A stretch of DNA of 40,420 bases from Alphaproteobacteria bacterium (GTDB lineage: Bacteria > Pseudomonadota > Alphaproteobacteria > Micropepsales > Micropepsaceae). The notes under the pieces were generated by a model. That model saw nothing but the letters and a program-made list of their open reading frames with translations. It ran no database searches and had not been told where the DNA came from. Below, in pieces: positions 23,012 to 30,225 of the stretch. Each line of letters starts with the position of its first letter. Position 1 is the stretch's first letter. Position numbers and translations under genes: made by a program. Location: positions 1-40,420 of the forward strand of contig CANJJD010000024.1 of NCBI GenBank assembly GCA_947474645.1, in the 5' to 3' direction.

Positions 23012-23692
23012 TTACAGGTCCATTTCGTAGCCCAGGTCCACCGACGAACTGTCCACCCCAGTGTTGAGGCAGTTGCTCTGGATGGTGCCGGACACGGCGC
23101 ATTTGTGGGGAACGTTGCTGACTTTCGTCCAGCGGTACATGGCGGTGAGGCGCGAGCTCTCATCCAGCGGCAGGGCGAAGCCGGTCATGAAGCTGTAAGC
23201 GGGATCCCAGCGGCTCTGGCTCATATAGGTGTTGCCGCCGCCCGAGGCAGACATATCGGTATGCAGCGCGCCCACGCCCATGCCGACAAAGGGCTGCACG
23301 GGGGCATCCAGCGGCATGGGGATGTCCCACAAAACATTCATCATGCCGCCGGCGCTCTGGCTGCGGCCGTTGGCGGCGACCTGGACGCCGTTCAGGCTGA
23401 CCTTGGACAAGGGCTGGTAGCGGTACATGCCTTCGACTTCCAGCCGCAGGTTCAGGGGCAGGCGGGTGCCCATGAACAGCGAACCGCCGCCGCCCGAGGC
23501 AAAGGAGCCGCGCAGCGCGGTCGCGCCCGGCGTGGTGGGTGCCCAGGTGGTGACATGGTTGCCGCTGAAGCTGTAGCTGCCGCGCAGGCCGGCATAGACG
23601 CCGTTGGTGATGCCGTCGCCTTCCGGCTGGGAAAGGGCAGGACCGGCCCAGAGCAGCGCCAGGCCCACCGTCATCGCCTTGTGCATACCCAT
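23012..23692 (-). CDS. Outer-membrane beta-barrel (opacity/porin-like) protein
   Basis: This 226-residue protein has a Sec signal (KAMTVGLALLWAGPALSQ) and alternating aromatic and polar strands typical of 8-stranded barrels (GVYAGLRGSYSFSG, LNLRLEVEGMYRYQP, VQPFVGMGVGALHTD, SRLTAMYRWTKVS). It ends VDLGYEMDL, a C-terminal strand closing on a hydrophobic residue. Two cysteines near the end (HKCAV and SNCLN) may form a disulfide in a loop. The ATG at 23692 is preferred over a TTG ten codons earlier because a GAGGGG site lies 8 bases before it. A CtrA-type box lies 46 bases upstream. A structural or adhesive role is likely; no ligand is evident. Confidence 0.8.
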   Translation of the reverse strand: MGMHKAMTVGLALLWAGPALSQPEGDGITNGVYAGLRGSYSFSGNHVTTWAPTTPGATALRGSFASGGGGSLFMGTRLPLNLRLEVEGMYRYQPLSKVSLNGVQVAANGRSQSAGGMMNVLWDIPMPLDAPVQPFVGMGVGALHTDMSASGGGNTYMSQSRWDPAYSFMTGFALPLDESSRLTAMYRWTKVSNVPHKCAVSGTIQSNCLNTGVDSSSVDLGYEMDL

Positions 23693-23736
23693 TGCCAAAC
23701 CCCTCGAAATGCTGGTTTTCAAGGTGGCCCCGACTG

Positions 23737-23752
23737 GTTAATGAAAGGTTAA
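23737..23752 (-). promoter_or_regulatory. CtrA-type binding box upstream of the barrel protein gene
   Basis: Read on the minus strand the bases are TTAACCTTTCATTAAC, an exact match to the CtrA consensus TTAA-N7-TTAAC of Alphaproteobacteria. The box lies 46 bases before the preferred start codon of the outer-membrane protein gene. No second box occurs in the window that I could find. Confidence 0.55.
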
Positions 23753-23780
23753 TTTCCAAGGCCTTGGCGGGTCTAAAGCC

Positions 23781-23809
23781 TTGCTTTTGCTATGGCCGGA
23801 CCATAGAAC
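23781..23809 (+). promoter_or_regulatory. Likely sigma-70-type promoter of tRNA-His
   Basis: A TTGCTT (-35) and TAGAAC (-10) are separated by 17 bases. The -10 ends 36 bases before the first base of the mature tRNA. The same distance and spacing occur at tRNA-Leu, which supports the call. Confidence 0.5.
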
Positions 23810-23845
23810 GCCGGTCCCTGCGCCACGGTGGCCGCAAGGCCGTGT

Positions 23846-23922
23846 GCAGTTGTAGCTCAGTTGGTTAGAGCGCCGGATTGTGGATCCGGAGGTCGGTGGT
23901 TCAAGCCCACCCAACTGTACCA
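23846..23922 (+). tRNA. tRNA-His (anticodon GTG), lacking G-1, with U72 and A73
   Basis: This is a 77-base cloverleaf. The acceptor GCAGTTG pairs with CAACTGT, making a G1·U72 pair. The discriminator is A73 (23919) and CCA is encoded. The D-arm is GCTC/GAGC, the anticodon stem CCGGA/TCCGG with loop TTGTGGA, and the T-arm GGTGG-TTCAAGC-CCACC. The base before position 1 is T, so the near-universal G-1 paired to C73 is absent. This form is known from a subgroup of Alphaproteobacteria including Caulobacter, whose HisRS reads the anticodon, A73 and U72 instead. Confidence 0.95.
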
Positions 23923-24018
23923 TTTTTCCGACATTGCCCGTTTCGCGCTTGCCATCCATTGGGTCGCGCTGGGCGCGCGACCCGTCCTCGCTGCGCTCGG
24001 ACCCACCCAACTGTACCA
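23906..24018 (+). repeat. Direct repeat of the tRNA-His 3' end with an enclosed hairpin
   Basis: The 17 bases cccacccaactgtacca form the end of tRNA-His (23906-23922) and recur exactly at 24002-24018, 96 bases downstream. The 79-base spacer holds a perfect 9-bp GC stem (gggtcgcgc at 23961-23969 and gcgcgaccc at 23975-23983) without a T-tract. Such a repeat is what integration into a tRNA leaves (attL/attR), but the spacer is far too short for a functional island. It could be a scar, a decayed second tRNA, or a small tRNA-associated repeat. Confidence 0.7.
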
Positions 24019-24081
24019 ATTTCTTCCGGAACCAATTTCGCCAACCGCATGTTCCCTTCCGGCAAAACCGGAAAAACACGC

Positions 24082-24273
24082 ATGCGCAAACTGCTGTTGA
24101 TCGGCCTGGGCCTCTGCGCCCTGGGTGCGATGTGGAGGGTCGAGGAGGAAGAGGACGGCGTGGTCGTTGCCATGTCGCCCTTCCTGGCGGCCCTGGCCAT
24201 CGAAACGGGTATCTTTCTTCTTCGCCGTCACCAAGGCTCCCTATTGGGCCTGGTGGGACCGCGCCGGGATTAA
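24082..24273 (+). CDS. Small hydrophobic protein of unknown function (63 residues)
   Basis: ATG at 24082 to TAA at 24273. The product starts MRKLLLIGLGLCALGAM (signal-like or first helix), has an acidic patch (WRVEEEEDG), then a second hydrophobic segment (VVVAMSPFLAALAIETGIFLL) and a basic tail. It could be a two-span inner-membrane protein. The ribosome site is weak (only GGA about 10 bases upstream). It is followed 4 bases later by another small gene. I do not recognise it, and it may not be translated. Confidence 0.45.
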   Translation: MRKLLLIGLGLCALGAMWRVEEEEDGVVVAMSPFLAALAIETGIFLLRRHQGSLLGLVGPRRD

Positions 24274-24277
24274 TCTC

Positions 24278-24472
24278 ATGAGCAGCATCAAAAATCCCGA
24301 AAACGAAGCCGAAGATCCGGCGCCCATGCCGCCGCGCCAGTACAGCAAGATGGCGCCGCTGCCCGACGCGCCGCCGGGCCTGGAGCAGGACAGCCACGGC
24401 AATCCCATTCCTTTGTCGCAGCGCACCAAGGAAAACCAGGAAAAGGCGATCACCGGCCGCAAGGACGGCTAG
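24278..24472 (+). CDS. Small polar, probably disordered protein of unknown function (64 residues)
   Basis: ATG at 24278 to TAG at 24472. The product is rich in Pro, Glu, Asp, Lys and Gln (PENEAEDPAPMPPRQYSKMA, LPDAPPGLEQDSHGNPIPLS) and has no signal or membrane segment, so it should be cytoplasmic and largely unstructured. It lies 4 bases after the preceding small gene and 53 bases before the NHL gene, which has its own strong ribosome site. Codon use resembles the neighbours, with G/C in most third positions, which supports coding. No family is recognised. Confidence 0.5.
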   Translation: MSSIKNPENEAEDPAPMPPRQYSKMAPLPDAPPGLEQDSHGNPIPLSQRTKENQEKAITGRKDG

Positions 24473-24525
24473 CGACTCGCTCCCCCAGCGCCCTTCCGGT
24501 AAGAAGGCACAAAAAGGGGAATGGG

Positions 24526-25968
24526 ATGCGCAAGATTGTGATTGCACTGGCCGTGATGCTGGCTTCGGGCGCGGCGCTGGCCGCCGACGCGGTCAAAAAA
24601 GACCAGACCATTCTCGAACGGCTCTATGCCAATACCGGCGTCTACAACAAATCAGCTTCGGCCACGACGCCGGGCTTTGTCTCCGATCCCGGCTGGCCCG
24701 CGCCCTTGCCGCATAGCTGGCTGCTGGGCCAGGTCGGCGGGCTCTATGTGGACCGCCACGATCACATCTGGGTCTATAACCGCCCGCGCACCATGACCAC
24801 CGACGAAGCGGCGCTGGAAACGCGCGGCGGAAGCGGCGGCAAGAACGGGCAGGGGTTCGATCGTCCCCATGGCGCCATCGCCGACTGCTGCAACGCCGCG
24901 CCTTCGGTGCTGGAGTTCGACACCGCCGGCAGGCTGCTGCGCAGTTGGGGCGGGCCGGCCGATCCGGGCTGGCTGGAAAGCCATTGCAAGGCGGCGGACG
25001 GCTGCATCTGGCCCAACAGCGAGCATGGCATTTATGTGGACCATAACGACAATGTCTGGATCGCGGGCAATGGCGGCAAGCCGGTGGACCCGGCTTCGGC
25101 CTGGACCACCCACAGGGAAGGCGCCGACGGCTTTGTCCTGAAGTTCGACCGCGACGGCAACTTCAAGATGCGCATCGGCGGCACACCGACGGCGCCGGCC
25201 AGCAACGACACCAAAGGCGGCATTAACGGCACGCCGCTGCTGTATTTGCCGGCCGACATGGTGGTGGACCCCAAGACCAACCGGCTTTATATCGCCGACG
25301 GTTACGGCAATCGCCGCATCCTGATCGTGGACGCCGATAGCGGAAAATATGTCGGGCATTTCGGCGCCTATGGCGGCAATCCGGTGGACGATGCCGCGGC
25401 CGCGGCGGCGGGACGCTGGCTGCCGGAGGCGGCGAAGGGCAACAGGAAGCCCGCTTTCTTCCGCAACCCGGTCCACTGCGTCAAGCTGGCCGATGACGGC
25501 AAGCTCTATGTCTGCGACCGCGGCAATGACCGCATCCAGGTGTTCGACAGCGCCAGCCCCGAGCTGGGCAAGCCGTGCAGCAATCCGGATGGTATGGCCG
25601 GCAAGTGCGGCTTTGTCGCCGAGCGCGGCATCAGCGCCGGTACCGAAACCATTCCCGTCATGCCGGGTACTTCGGTGTCGCTGAACTTCTCCAAGGACAA
25701 GGGGCAGAGCTGCCTTTATGTCGGCGACAATTCCAACATGACCATCTATCTGCTCAACCGCGCCAACCTGCAGGAACTGGGACGGCTGGGCCGTTCGGGC
25801 CGCGATGCCGGCCAGTTCCACTGGCTGCATCAGGTCAGTCTGGACTCCAAAGGCAACATCTATACGGCGGAAGTGGATAGCGGAAAGCGCATCCAGAAAT
25901 TCGTGCGCTATGGCGCGATGGGCTGCAGCGGCACCGGGTCCGAAACAGTCGGGGGCGTGGCGAAGTGA
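24526..25968 (+). CDS. Secreted cysteine-rich NHL-repeat beta-propeller protein A
   Basis: This 480-residue protein has a Sec signal (MRKIVIALAVMLASGAALA) and repeated NHL blades: GGLYVDRHDHIWVYNR, HGIYVDHNDNVWIAG, PADMVVDPKTNRLYIADGYG, VHCVKLADDGKLYVCDRGND, and LHQVSLDSKGNIYTAEVDSG. Ten cysteines occur in the mature part (DCC, SHC, DGC, VHC, YVC, KPC, GKC, QSC, GCSG), which suggests disulfide bonding in the periplasm. NHL propellers are binding scaffolds or lyase/hydrolase-like enzymes, and no catalytic set is recognised. A strong AAGGGGAA site precedes the ATG. It overlaps the next paralogue by 4 bases (GTGA). Confidence 0.8.
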   Translation: MRKIVIALAVMLASGAALAADAVKKDQTILERLYANTGVYNKSASATTPGFVSDPGWPAPLPHSWLLGQVGGLYVDRHDHIWVYNRPRTMTTDEAALETRGGSGGKNGQGFDRPHGAIADCCNAAPSVLEFDTAGRLLRSWGGPADPGWLESHCKAADGCIWPNSEHGIYVDHNDNVWIAGNGGKPVDPASAWTTHREGADGFVLKFDRDGNFKMRIGGTPTAPASNDTKGGINGTPLLYLPADMVVDPKTNRLYIADGYGNRRILIVDADSGKYVGHFGAYGGNPVDDAAAAAAGRWLPEAAKGNRKPAFFRNPVHCVKLADDGKLYVCDRGNDRIQVFDSASPELGKPCSNPDGMAGKCGFVAERGISAGTETIPVMPGTSVSLNFSKDKGQSCLYVGDNSNMTIYLLNRANLQELGRLGRSGRDAGQFHWLHQVSLDSKGNIYTAEVDSGKRIQKFVRYGAMGCSGTGSETVGGVAK

Positions 25969-27404
25969 GGCGCGGGCGATTGGCAATGCTGTTGCCGGTT
26001 TTGGCCTTGCTGGCCGTGCCGGTGCTGGCGCAGGACACCGGAGCCATTGCCAAGCGCCTTGTGCAACAGAGCGGCGTGCACCACCGCATTGGCCACACGC
26101 CGGATTTCGTGGTCGATCCGTCCTGGCCGCAGGAACTGCCGCAACATTGGCTGCTGGGCCAGATCGGCGGGGTGTTCGTAGACCGCCACGATCACATCTG
26201 GGTGACGCAGAACCCGCGCACGCTGACCAATGAGGAAACCGGCCTGGAGGCAGCGGTGCCGGGCTCCGCCGTGAGCGGCCTTGGTTTTGCGCGCGCCAAC
26301 GGACCCATCTCGGATTGCTGCCGGGCGGCGCCTTCGGTCCTGGAATTCGATGCGAACGGCAAGTTGCTCCAGGCCTGGGGCGGCGCCGCCGATCCGGGCT
26401 GGCTGGAAAAACATTGCCGCAAGGAAGACGGCTGCATATGGCCCAGCAGCGAACACGGCATCTATGTCGACGACAAGGACAATGTTTGGCTCGGCGGCAG
26501 CAATCCGGGGCGCGCCCCGGCGGACCAGACGGCATGGACCACCAACCGCGAAGGTCCGGACGGTTTTGTCCTGAAGTTCGACCGCCAGGGCAATTTCAAG
26601 CTGCGTATCGGCGCGCCGGCCAAGGGTGCGTCCAGCAATGACGCCAATGGTGGCCTCAACGGAACGCCGCAACTGTTTCGCGCGGCCGACATGGTCGTGG
26701 ATCCGGCAACGAACCGGCTTTATATCGCCGACGGATACGGAAACAGGCGCATCGTGATCGTGGACGCCGATAGCGGCAAGTATCTGGGCCATTTCGGCGC
26801 CTATGGAAACAGCCCGGTTGACGAAAAAGCGGCGGCGGCGGCCGGCACATGGCTGCAGGACGCCGCGAAGGGAAACCGCAAGCCGGCTTTCTTCCGCACG
26901 CCGGTCCACTGCGTGAAGATCGCGGATGACGGCAAGATCTATGTCTGCGACCGCGGCAATGACCGCATCCAGGTGTTCGACAAGAACGATCCGGCGCTGG
27001 GCAAGCCCTGCAGCAATCCGGACGGTGCGGCGGGCCGCTGCGGGTTCGTGGCAGAGCAGTGGATCAGCCCGAAGACCGAAACCATGCCTGTTCTGCCCGG
27101 TACGGCCGTGGCGGTCGGATTCTCGCGCGACAAGGCGCAGAGCTGCCTCTATGTCGGCGACAATACCAACATGACAATCTACGTCCTCAATCGAAAGACC
27201 TTGGGCGAAGTGGGCAGGCTGGGCCGCAGCGGCAAGATGGCGGGCCAATTCCAATGGCTGCACCAGCTCAGCGTGGACAGCAAAGGCAACATCTATACCG
27301 GTGAAGTGGATAGCGGAAAGCGCGTCCAGAAATTCGTGCGCTATGGCGCGGCGGGCTGCAGCGGCACCGGTTCAGACCAGGTCGGCGGCGTCGTGGCGAA
27401 ATAG
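25965..27404 (+). CDS. Secreted cysteine-rich NHL-repeat beta-propeller protein B (tandem paralogue)
   Basis: This 479-residue paralogue of the preceding gene has its own signal peptide (AMLLPVLALLAVPVLAQ). All ten cysteine positions are kept (DCC, KHC, DGC, VHC, YVC, KPC, GRC, QSC, GCSG), as are the blade motifs GGVFVDRHDHIWVTQNP, ADGYGNRRIVIVDADSGKY and CDRGNDRIQVFDKND. The N-terminal region before the first blade is the most divergent part. Translation starts with a GTG that overlaps the stop of the first gene. The last 100 bases of both genes are almost identical, so the duplication is recent or maintained by gene conversion. The pair may form a heterodimer or act on related ligands. Confidence 0.8.
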   Translation: MRRGRLAMLLPVLALLAVPVLAQDTGAIAKRLVQQSGVHHRIGHTPDFVVDPSWPQELPQHWLLGQIGGVFVDRHDHIWVTQNPRTLTNEETGLEAAVPGSAVSGLGFARANGPISDCCRAAPSVLEFDANGKLLQAWGGAADPGWLEKHCRKEDGCIWPSSEHGIYVDDKDNVWLGGSNPGRAPADQTAWTTNREGPDGFVLKFDRQGNFKLRIGAPAKGASSNDANGGLNGTPQLFRAADMVVDPATNRLYIADGYGNRRIVIVDADSGKYLGHFGAYGNSPVDEKAAAAAGTWLQDAAKGNRKPAFFRTPVHCVKIADDGKIYVCDRGNDRIQVFDKNDPALGKPCSNPDGAAGRCGFVAEQWISPKTETMPVLPGTAVAVGFSRDKAQSCLYVGDNTNMTIYVLNRKTLGEVGRLGRSGKMAGQFQWLHQLSVDSKGNIYTGEVDSGKRVQKFVRYGAAGCSGTGSDQVGGVVAK

Positions 27405-27420
27405 CGCTGGATTTCCGGCG

Positions 27421-28632
27421 TCATTTGCGCGGCGCGACCAATTTCGTCACCCGGCCGGTGCTGGTATCGCCGACAAAGATGTTGCCGCTGGCGTCAAAGG
27501 CGAAATAGGCCGCTTCGATGAATTGGCCATGGCCGATGCCCATGCCATTGCCCACCGCGCCGATCACCTTGCCGCTGCGATCCAGCTTCAGCACCTGGCC
27601 ATCCTGTCCCGTCGCCATCCAGGGATTGCCGTCGGCATCAAAGCCCAAGGTGCTGGACAAGTTGCGCGTCAGGATGGTGCGCAGGAACTTGCCCTCGGCA
27701 TTGTAGACCTGGATGCGATACTGCTCCCGGTCGCCGATCCAGACATCGCCGGTCTTGGGATCGACCGCCAGGCCATGCACCTGGTCGAACTTGCCCTGGC
27801 CGGCTTCGTTGCCGAACCATTGGCCGATGAATTTGCCGTTGCGGTCCAGGCGCAGCACCCGCGCCGCGCCCATCAGATTGGTGGGGTCGTCGGAATCCAC
27901 GTCGCGCGGGCTCTCATTGCCATGGCCCTGGCCGATATAGATGTCACCGTTCGGGGCAAAGGCGATGGCGATGGGTTGCCACAGATAGCGCTGGCCCTTG
28001 GCCTCATCCCAGTCGCCGCGATGGCCCTTGACGCCGAAGGTTTGCAGCAGCTTTCCGTCGGGGCTGATTTTCTGCACCGTCGCGCCATTGATGTCGCAGA
28101 TCCAGGCATTGCCTTCGGCATCCACCGCCATGCCATGCGGCTTGTCCTGATGGCCGATCACATCCTCGCCGACCGTCAGGATCAATTTGTAGTTGCGATC
28201 AAACTTGAAAAGCTGGGGATGGCCCGGCGCCTTGCGCTGATAGACCCAGATATTGCCTTTGGCATCGATACCGACGGACGGCGGGCCGCCATAGCCGGGC
28301 GGCAGGTGAATGGGATAGGCGAAGCTGTAGCCCATGGTCTGTTTCCACTGCACCCGGTCCAAGGTCAGCCGATTGGGGCCGAAACGATTCTGGCACAGGG
28401 TCGAGCCGGTGCAGCGAAAGCTGGTGAAGGTGTCGTCACCCGCCACATGCGGATGCACGGTGATGCGGCCTTCTTCGTCCACGCTCGTATGGCCGGCGGG
28501 ATCGGCGGACGAGGGCTGCAGGAACCAGGCCGGCGAGCCGTTTTCGGCCGGGCCTTCGCGCGGTGGCGTGGTTGCGGCCACCGCCGCTGTCGTGCCCAGC
28601 GCCAGCAGGGCGGCGCACGCAAACTGTCTCAT
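27421..28632 (-). CDS. Secreted NHL-repeat protein (six-bladed propeller, peptidyl-alpha-hydroxyglycine lyase-like)
   Basis: This 403-residue protein has a Sec signal (MRQFACAALLALGTTAAVA). Its NHL blades include PPSVGIDAKGNIWVYQR, KPHGMAVDAEGNAWICD, PIAIAFAPNGDIYIGQGHGN, VHGLAVDPKTGDVWIGDREQ and YFAFDASGNIFVGDTSTGRV. The blade style (HG.AVD..GN.W..D) resembles the lyase domain of peptidylglycine amidating enzymes and related bacterial six-bladed propellers, though activity is not assured. It is more distant from the two cysteine-rich paralogues, with only three cysteines after the signal, but lies convergent with them 16 bases away. A periplasmic role is expected. Confidence 0.78.
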   Translation of the reverse strand: MRQFACAALLALGTTAAVAATTPPREGPAENGSPAWFLQPSSADPAGHTSVDEEGRITVHPHVAGDDTFTSFRCTGSTLCQNRFGPNRLTLDRVQWKQTMGYSFAYPIHLPPGYGGPPSVGIDAKGNIWVYQRKAPGHPQLFKFDRNYKLILTVGEDVIGHQDKPHGMAVDAEGNAWICDINGATVQKISPDGKLLQTFGVKGHRGDWDEAKGQRYLWQPIAIAFAPNGDIYIGQGHGNESPRDVDSDDPTNLMGAARVLRLDRNGKFIGQWFGNEAGQGKFDQVHGLAVDPKTGDVWIGDREQYRIQVYNAEGKFLRTILTRNLSSTLGFDADGNPWMATGQDGQVLKLDRSGKVIGAVGNGMGIGHGQFIEAAYFAFDASGNIFVGDTSTGRVTKLVAPRK

Positions 28633-28681
28633 GATGGTTCCGCCCGTGTTTTCCCTGATCCTAGGGCGCGGGCGGCGGAGG

Positions 28682-29323
28682 TTAAAGGGCGGAGGTGAAC
28701 GCCGCCTGGGTCTTGGCCTTGACCTCGTCCAGGGTCACGCCGGGCGCCAGCTCGATCAGCTTCAGGCCGCGTCTGCCCCGTTCCAGGGTGAAGACGCACA
28801 GATCGCTGATGATCATGTCCACGCATTCGGTGCCGGTCAAAGGCAGGGTGCAGGCTTTGAGGATCTTGCTCTCGCCCGCCTTGTTGGTGTGTTCCATCAC
28901 CACCACGATCTTCTTGACGCCGGCCACCAGGTCCATGGCGCCGCCCATGCCCTTGACCATCTTGCCGGGGATCATCCAGTTGGCGATGGCGCCGTCTTCC
29001 GACACTTCCATGGCGCCCAGCACCGACAGATCAATATGGCCGCCGCGGATCATGCCGAAGCTGTCGGCGGATGAGAAATAGCTGGTGGAGGGCAATTCGG
29101 TGATGGTCTGCTTGCCGGCATTGATCAGGTCGGGATCTTCCTCGCCCGGATAGGGAAAGGGGCCCATGCCCAGCATGCCGTTCTCGCTTTGCAGCGTGAC
29201 CTTCAAGCCGTCGGGAATGTAGTTGGCCACCAGGGTCGGGATGCCGATGCCCAGGTTCACATAGAAGCCGTCTTTCAATTCGCGCGCGGCGCGGGCGGCG
29301 ATATCTTCGCGAGACCAGGCCAT
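28682..29323 (-). CDS. 3-oxoacid CoA-transferase, beta subunit (ScoB/AtoA family)
   Basis: This 213-residue beta subunit of a family I CoA-transferase has the [15 protein letters not shown] segment and the catalytic glutamate in [10 protein letters not shown], followed by [15 protein letters not shown] and the [20 protein letters not shown] block typical of succinyl-CoA:3-ketoacid transferases. With the alpha subunit it moves CoA from succinyl-CoA to acetoacetate or a related 3-oxoacid, feeding ketone bodies or fatty-acid breakdown products into the TCA cycle. Its ATG overlaps the alpha-subunit stop by one base (TGATG). Exact substrate preference is not readable. Confidence 0.92.
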   Translation of the reverse strand: MAWSREDIAARAARELKDGFYVNLGIGIPTLVANYIPDGLKVTLQSENGMLGMGPFPYPGEEDPDLINAGKQTITELPSTSYFSSADSFGMIRGGHIDLSVLGAMEVSEDGAIANWMIPGKMVKGMGGAMDLVAGVKKIVVVMEHTNKAGESKILKACTLPLTGTECVDMIISDLCVFTLERGRRGLKLIELAPGVTLDEVKAKTQAAFTSAL

Positions 29324-30045
29324 CAGACGGCTCCCATGGTGGGACGCGGGCGCGTGGTGACACGCTCGATCGGCTTCTTGTAGTCGCGGCCCTGCAAAAT
29401 GCGCTGCACGAAAATCCCCGGCGTGTGGATGTTGCCCGGATCGAGCTGGCCCGGCTCCACCAGTTCTTCCACTTCGGCGATGGTGACCTTGCCGGCCGTG
29501 GCCATCACCGGATTGAAATTGCGCGCGGTCTTGCGATAGACGAGGTTGCCTTCGGTGTCGCCCTTCCATGCCTTGACGATGGAAAGATCGGCCTTCAGCC
29601 AGCGCTCGCGCACATAGGTCAGGCCATCGAACACTTCGGTGGGCTTGCCGTCCGCCACCACCGTGCCGACGCCGGTGCGGGTATAGAAGGCGGGAATGCC
29701 GGCGCCGCCGGCGCGGATGCGTTCCGCCAGGGTGCCTTGGGGGTTCAATTCCAGTTCGAGCTTGCCGGTGAGATAGAGTTCCTCGAACAGCTTGTTCTCG
29801 CCGACATAGGAGGAAATCATCTTCTTGATCTGGCCGTTGTTCAGCAGCACCCACAGGCCCAGCCCGTCGGCGCCGCAATTGTTGGCGATGACGGTGAGGT
29901 TCTTGACCCCATCTTCCTTCAGGGCGGTGATCAGGTTTTCGGCGTTGCCCGACAGGCCGAAGCCGCCGGACATCACGGTCATGCCGTCAAAGGTCAGGCC
30001 TTTGAGGGCCGCAGCCGCATCGGGATAGACTTTGCTTTCGGCCAC
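29323..30045 (-). CDS. 3-oxoacid CoA-transferase, alpha subunit (ScoA/AtoD family)
   Basis: This 240-residue alpha subunit contains the CoA-binding [13 protein letters not shown] segment, [45 protein letters not shown] and [20 protein letters not shown], all standard for this family. The start is the GTG at 30045 (VAESKVYPD), which follows a GAAGGAAA ribosome site; an ATG 13 codons earlier would add a basic stretch absent from relatives. It forms a two-gene unit with the beta subunit and is divergent from hisS across 180 bases. Confidence 0.92.
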   Translation of the reverse strand: MAESKVYPDAAAALKGLTFDGMTVMSGGFGLSGNAENLITALKEDGVKNLTVIANNCGADGLGLWVLLNNGQIKKMISSYVGENKLFEELYLTGKLELELNPQGTLAERIRAGGAGIPAFYTRTGVGTVVADGKPTEVFDGLTYVRERWLKADLSIVKAWKGDTEGNLVYRKTARNFNPVMATAGKVTIAEVEELVEPGQLDPGNIHTPGIFVQRILQGRDYKKPIERVTTRPRPTMGAV

Positions 30046-30225
30046 GGATGCTTTCCTTCGTCTTTTGTTTAGTTCGCATTGCAGCATGGGCTCACGCAAG
30101 GGACAAAGCGGCGCGCTTGTAAGTGCTTGATTTGTAATATCTTGTGACGGTTCCTTGCCGTCCTGCAGGGGGGCCGGTACAACCCCCGCCAGCCCAAGAT
30201 TCCAGCAGATTCCCAAGAGTTTTCG
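30046..30225. other. Divergent intergenic region between CoA-transferase and hisS, with two leader hairpins
   Basis: These 180 bases must hold promoters for both directions, but I see no convincing -35/-10 pair. Two short hairpins lie in the hisS leader: gacgg/ccgtc (30146-30150 and 30158-30162, loop 7) and ggggg/ccccc (30169-30173 and 30183-30187, loop 9). No His-rich leader peptide is evident. Confidence 0.3.
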
